DNA of 10,019 nucleotides, from positions 1 through 10,019 of the forward strand of contig CAZOHG010000095.1 in the NCBI GenBank assembly GCA_964579725.1. The letters are read 5' to 3'. A program made the position numbers and the translations under genes. Below the pieces are notes generated by a model. The model did no database searches. It was not told the DNA's origin and worked only from the letters and a program-made list of their open reading frames with translations. Positions 7,398 to 10,019 of the stretch are shown piece after piece. This DNA comes from CAZOHG01 sp964579725. Lineage in GTDB: Bacteria > Zhuqueibacterota > JdFR-76 > BMS3Abin05. How positions within the stretch are numbered: position 1 is the first letter of the stretch; every line of letters begins with the position of its first letter.

Positions 7398-8999
7398 TTA
7401 TTCATTTACGCTCACCGATTTGGCTTCCTGGCGGCGCTGGAATATTTTGTAGTTTAAGCTATCGCTCAGAGCCTGTAAACTGGCATTGATAATATTGTGC
7501 GATACGCCTACGGTGGACCAGGATCGTTCGCCGTCGCTGCTCTCCACCAGAACCCGCACCCGGGCGGCGGTTCCGTCATTGGCACCCAAAACACGTACTT
7601 TGTAATCCACCAAACGAATGGCCGCGATTTCAGGATAAAAACGGATAAGGGCCTTACGTAAGGCGTTGTCCAGGGCATTTACCGGGCCATCTCCGTCCGA
7701 GGCTGTATGTTCGACTTCCTCCCCGACTTTCACCTTTAGCACGGCCTCGGAATAATCGCTGGTTTGCTCATCCAACAGCACATTAATTTTGGCATACGTA
7801 ATTTTAAAAAACGGGCTGTAATGGTGCAGTTCGGCTTGCAACAGCAGTTCAAACGAACCTTCGGCGCCGTCAAATTGAAATCCCTGATATTCCAGGTCTT
7901 TAATGTACTGCACAAACTTTTTGCTAAACGATCGGCTCTCAGGAATGCGAATGCCCATTTCTTTTGCTTTGTAGCGAATATTGCTTTGCCCAGCCAAATC
8001 CGATACCAGCACATGACGTCGATTTCCAACCGCCTCCGGTGGAATATGTTCGTACATGCGACTATCTTTTAATACCGAACTAACATGAATGCCGCCTTTG
8101 TGTGTAAAAGCCGCTTTACCCACAAAGGGTGCCCGAATATTGGGCGTAAGATTGGCCACTTCATACACAAATCGTGACAAATTGGTTAAATTCTCCAGTT
8201 GAACGGCCTGTTTGGTTTGCAGGCCCAATTTTAATATTAAATTGGGAATAATACTGCACAAATTGGCATTTCCGCAACGTTCACCGATTCCGTTAATCGT
8301 TCCCTGCACATGGACGGCTCCCGCCTGAACGGCCATAATGCTATTGGCCACGGCCATTTCACCGTCATTGTGGGCATGAATACCCAACGGTCTTTGCACT
8401 CGGGCCTTAACCTGCTTGACAATATCGTAAATTTCGTTCGGAAGGCTTCCACCGTTGGTATCGGCCAATACCAAAACATCGGCGCCACCATCTTCGGCCG
8501 CTTTAAGCATGCGCAAAGCAAAATGGGGATCGTCCTTAAATCCGTCAAAAAAATGTTCCGCGTCGAAAACGACTTTACGGCCATGTTCCTTGAGGAAACG
8601 AACGGATTCAAAAATCAGTCGCTCGTTTTCCTCATCCTTTAATCCTAAAGTGACTTCGGAATGAAACCGCCAGGTTTTACCGAAAATTGAAATGTATTCC
8701 GTTTCCGAAGCAAGCAACATATTCAAATTATTATCTTCTCTTACTTTATCCGGGAAACGTGCCGTTGACCCGAAAGCACAAATCGTAGCCTGTTTGAGCG
8801 ACAATTTGCGCACCTCTTTAAAATAGGCTTCGTCCTTGGGATTGCTGCCCGGCCACCCGCCTTCGATAATGTCGATTCCGAACTCATCCAGCTTTTCGGT
8901 GATCAGCAGTTTATCGTGGATGGAAAGATTAACGGCCTCACCTTGAGAACCGTCACGTAAAGTGGTGTCGAAAAGTTCTATTTTCATTCCGTTTTCCAT
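7398..8999 (-). CDS. cimA: (R)-citramalate synthase
   Basis: Condenses pyruvate with acetyl-CoA to (R)-citramalate, first step of the threonine-independent route to isoleucine. The 533 residues match the long citramalate synthase type, larger than homocitrate synthase. The N-terminal HMGL-like TIM barrel shows LFDTTLRDGSQG (9-20, catalytic Arg15 with Asp16), GIHAHND (206-212, metal-binding His208 and His210) and GERCGNANL (239-247). THKGGIHVSS (299-308) follows in the linker region. From about 390 comes the LeuA-type C-terminal allosteric domain, with SDGDGPVNALDNALRKAL (434-451) and the late VGVSHNIINASLQAL segment, which usually binds the isoleucine feedback inhibitor. The ATG at 8999 is preferred because AGGA lies nine bases upstream; Met5 has a weaker site. 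The gene follows leuD after 220 bases, and its leader carries a palindrome and a foldable segment. 2-Isopropylmalate synthase is the main alternative, but the sequence fits CimA better. Confidence 0.9.
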   Translation of the reverse strand: MENGMKIELFDTTLRDGSQGEAVNLSIHDKLLITEKLDEFGIDIIEGGWPGSNPKDEAYFKEVRKLSLKQATICAFGSTARFPDKVREDNNLNMLLASETEYISIFGKTWRFHSEVTLGLKDEENERLIFESVRFLKEHGRKVVFDAEHFFDGFKDDPHFALRMLKAAEDGGADVLVLADTNGGSLPNEIYDIVKQVKARVQRPLGIHAHNDGEMAVANSIMAVQAGAVHVQGTINGIGERCGNANLCSIIPNLILKLGLQTKQAVQLENLTNLSRFVYEVANLTPNIRAPFVGKAAFTHKGGIHVSSVLKDSRMYEHIPPEAVGNRRHVLVSDLAGQSNIRYKAKEMGIRIPESRSFSKKFVQYIKDLEYQGFQFDGAEGSFELLLQAELHHYSPFFKITYAKINVLLDEQTSDYSEAVLKVKVGEEVEHTASDGDGPVNALDNALRKALIRFYPEIAAIRLVDYKVRVLGANDGTAARVRVLVESSDGERSWSTVGVSHNIINASLQALSDSLNYKIFQRRQEAKSVSVNE

Positions 9000-9011
9000 G
9001 TTGTTTGTTCC

Positions 9012-9026
9012 TGTGTTACTAACACA
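9012..9026. promoter_or_regulatory. 15-base palindrome at the cimA ribosome binding site
   Basis: TGTGTTACTAACACA is a perfect palindrome with a one-base centre, 13-27 bases before the cimA ATG. It directly abuts the AGGA of the presumed ribosome binding site. It could be an operator for a dimeric repressor or a hairpin limiting ribosome access. No matching regulator is in the window. The loop would be very short for RNA, which slightly favours a DNA-binding site. Confidence 0.4.
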
Positions 9027-9040
9027 ACCCGGTTAACAAT

Positions 9041-9056
9041 CGATTCATCGATTTTT
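9041..9056 (+). repeat. Small AT-rich inverted repeat followed by T-run
   Basis: The text around CGATTCATCGATT pairs as AATCGA / TCGATT with loop TTCA and continues into six T on the plus strand. No plus-strand gene ends here, so a terminator role is unlikely. On the minus strand it is part of the cimA leader. Confidence 0.3.
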
Positions 9057-9120
9057 TCCCATGTGGCAAATCGGTAAAAAAGTACTGTTTAATCAGATAT
9101 CACTGTCCTTGTTTGCCGGC

Positions 9121-9179
9121 ATTAGCGGCACGGCGCAGCATTTTTTTGCTTCGCTTAATCAGGCTGGAAATCCGCTAAT
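9121..9179 (-). other. Nested two-stem foldable segment in the leuD-cimA spacer
   Basis: ATTAGCGG at 9121-9128 is exactly complementary to CCGCTAAT at 9172-9179, giving an 8-base outer stem. Inside it, GCGCAGCA (9133-9140) pairs with TGCTTCGC (9147-9154) in seven of eight positions around a six-T loop, which is A6 in the minus-strand RNA. The segment lies between the leuD stop and the cimA start and is transcribed as RNA if the genes share a message. It could protect or punctuate the leuD-cimA transcript, or be a cis-regulatory leader for cimA. It matches no riboswitch class I recognise. Confidence 0.45.
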
Positions 9180-9219
9180 AATCAAAAAATGTACCCGCTC
9201 AATTTTATTCGATTTTGTA

Positions 9220-9777
9220 TTAAATCATGCCGCTTTTACGCGCATATTCGAACAATCCGCCCGCTTCGATAATCGGTAAGACGTCACCCGGATGTTTAAG
9301 CGCAAACTCCTGAGCGTTGCGCAAATTCGTGACCTTTTGGTTTTCGATATCTACGATCACTTCATCCCCTGTCTTAAATTGTTCATTAATTTTACCCACC
9401 GATTCCAACGGAATAACAAAACCACCGTCCACGGAATTGCGATAAAAAATGCGGGCGTATGATTCCGCCACCACGACTTGCACACCGGCCATTTGTAAAG
9501 CAAACGGGGCATGTTCTCTGGAAGAGCCGCAGCCGAAATTTGAACCGGCAATAATAATATTAAACTCGGAACGGTGGGCATCCCCCTGAATGAAAGGAAT
9601 GTTCCCTTGCGGTAAACCGGCTGTTTGCACGGGAACGCCCGACAGGGCAAAGTGACCGTACATTTTGGCTTCCTGCGGATCACTTAAACTGTACACCAGG
9701 TGTTCCGCGGGAATAATTTGATCCGTATCGATATTATCCCCTAGAACGTACACTTTTCCTTTTATGATTTTTTCCAT
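9220..9777 (-). CDS. leuD: 3-isopropylmalate/(R)-2-methylmalate dehydratase small subunit
   Basis: Small (swivel-domain) subunit of the aconitase-family isomerase that partners with the [4Fe-4S] LeuC subunit. It interconverts 2- and 3-isopropylmalate in leucine synthesis and, in the citramalate route, citramalate and 3-methylmalate. Numbered from the upstream ATG, the sequence shows the early motif GDNIDTDQIIPA (15-26), where substrate-contacting residues lie, and the family signature GSNFGCGSSREHAP (80-93), followed by RNSVDGGFVIPL. Length is about 185 residues, normal for this subunit. The start at 9777 (Met-Glu-Lys) is chosen over the ATG at 9783 because AAAGGA (9783-9788) is five bases from the former but overlaps the latter. 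The neighbouring cimA on the same strand suggests use in isoleucine as well as leucine synthesis. leuC is not next to it: the 236 bases upstream hold no gene. Homoaconitase small subunit is a less likely alternative. Confidence 0.92.
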   Translation of the reverse strand: MEKIIKGKVYVLGDNIDTDQIIPAEHLVYSLSDPQEAKMYGHFALSGVPVQTAGLPQGNIPFIQGDAHRSEFNIIIAGSNFGCGSSREHAPFALQMAGVQVVVAESYARIFYRNSVDGGFVIPLESVGKINEQFKTGDEVIVDIENQKVTNLRNAQEFALKHPGDVLPIIEAGGLFEYARKSGMI

Positions 9778-9782
9778 ACTCA

Positions 9783-9788
9783 TCCTTT
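9783..9788 (-). promoter_or_regulatory. leuD: Ribosome binding site deciding the leuD start
   Basis: AAAGGA on the minus strand, five bases before the second of two in-frame ATGs and overlapping the first. Normal spacing favours translation from 9777; starting at 9783 would add two residues (Met-Ser). Confidence 0.6.
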
Positions 9789-9864
9789 AAGTTTTGTTTG
9801 ATATTCAATTTGTTACTTTTTTAACAGCAGCATTCACCGATCCGTTCATTTGTTCGCTGGAGTT

Positions 9865-9889
9865 GCAACGGAATTTCCGTTGCTTTTCG
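9865..9889 (+). repeat. Perfect inverted repeat with T-run in the leuD leader
   Basis: GCAACGGAA (9865-9873) and TTCCGTTGC (9875-9883) are exact complements around one T, giving a strong hairpin in either strand's RNA. On the plus strand it continues into TTTT, like an intrinsic terminator, but no plus-strand gene ends just before it. On the minus strand it sits 88 bases before leuD, as part of its leader or as an operator. Confidence 0.5.
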
Positions 9890-9958
9890 TCCATCAATGC
9901 TCTAATCCGTTTCGTTTACTGATTAATTACAGATTCTAGCACCGAAAGAAAGCGAATC

Positions 9959-10014
9959 CGGCTACCGACGAATTAATTCCTAAATTGTCTGCAAATGCCG
10001 CCATGCGGTTGCCG
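9959..10014 (+). repeat. Structured intergenic repeat, copy 2
   Basis: It carries the same 17-base left end as copy 1 (9959-9975) and the same CGGTTGCCG right end (10006-10014), in the same orientation, with a shorter, unrelated middle (48 instead of 62 bases between left ends of the pairing arms). The ends again pair as an imperfect 8-base stem. It lies in the gene-free DNA upstream of leuD. Confidence 0.5.
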
Positions 10015-10019
10015 AGTGC

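Noticed and set aside
9061..9279. Plus-strand frame of 72 codons in the leuD-cimA spacer
   Set aside because: Its 3' part runs antisense into leuD, no ribosome binding site precedes it, and the sequence matches no family I know. The spacer is better explained by the foldable segment.

Overview
The window is ordinary bacterial chromosome of moderate GC. It holds six protein genes, no RNA genes and no complete mobile element. Ribosome binding sites of the AAAGGA / GAGGTGA type precede most starts. A sensor kinase paired with a sigma-54 activator, an FG-GAP propeller sensor domain and a TAnnTTTG-like box before the ammonia-lyase gene would fit a member of the FCB superphylum, for example Calditrichota. 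That placement is a weak inference; nothing in the window names the organism.

Layout. (1) 1-827, plus strand: the 3' part of a HAD-superfamily (Cof-like) phosphatase whose start lies outside the window. (2) 952-4781, minus strand: a two-gene two-component operon. A membrane histidine kinase with an extracytoplasmic FG-GAP-like beta-propeller comes first, overlapping by an ATGA junction an NtrC-type sigma-54-dependent response regulator. (3) 4782-5798: about 1 kb without a gene, AT-rich near the kinase, with a more GC-rich patch carrying a structured repeat. (4) 5799-7322, plus strand: an ammonia-lyase of the histidine / aromatic amino acid lyase family, standing alone. (5) 7354-7396: a long hairpin between convergent genes. 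(6) 7398-9777, minus strand: leuD (isopropylmalate/citramalate isomerase small subunit) followed after 220 bases by cimA (citramalate synthase). The gap between them can fold into a nested two-stem RNA and carries a 15-base palindrome next to the cimA ribosome binding site. (7) 9784-10019: leader of leuD with a perfect 9-base-arm inverted repeat and a second copy of the structured repeat.

How the genes work together. CimA makes citramalate from pyruvate and acetyl-CoA. The LeuC/LeuD isomerase then turns citramalate into 3-methylmalate on the threonine-independent route to isoleucine, so leuD-cimA is a coherent biosynthetic pair, although leuC is not in the window. The kinase/regulator pair forms a signalling unit that should sense something outside the inner membrane and switch on sigma-54 promoters; no convincing sigma-54 promoter was found in the neighbouring intergenic DNA, so its targets are probably elsewhere. 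The ammonia-lyase has no hut neighbours, and its real substrate is open.

The least expected items are the propeller-bearing kinase, the two copies of an intergenic element with conserved pairing ends and a variable middle, and the folded leuD-cimA spacer.
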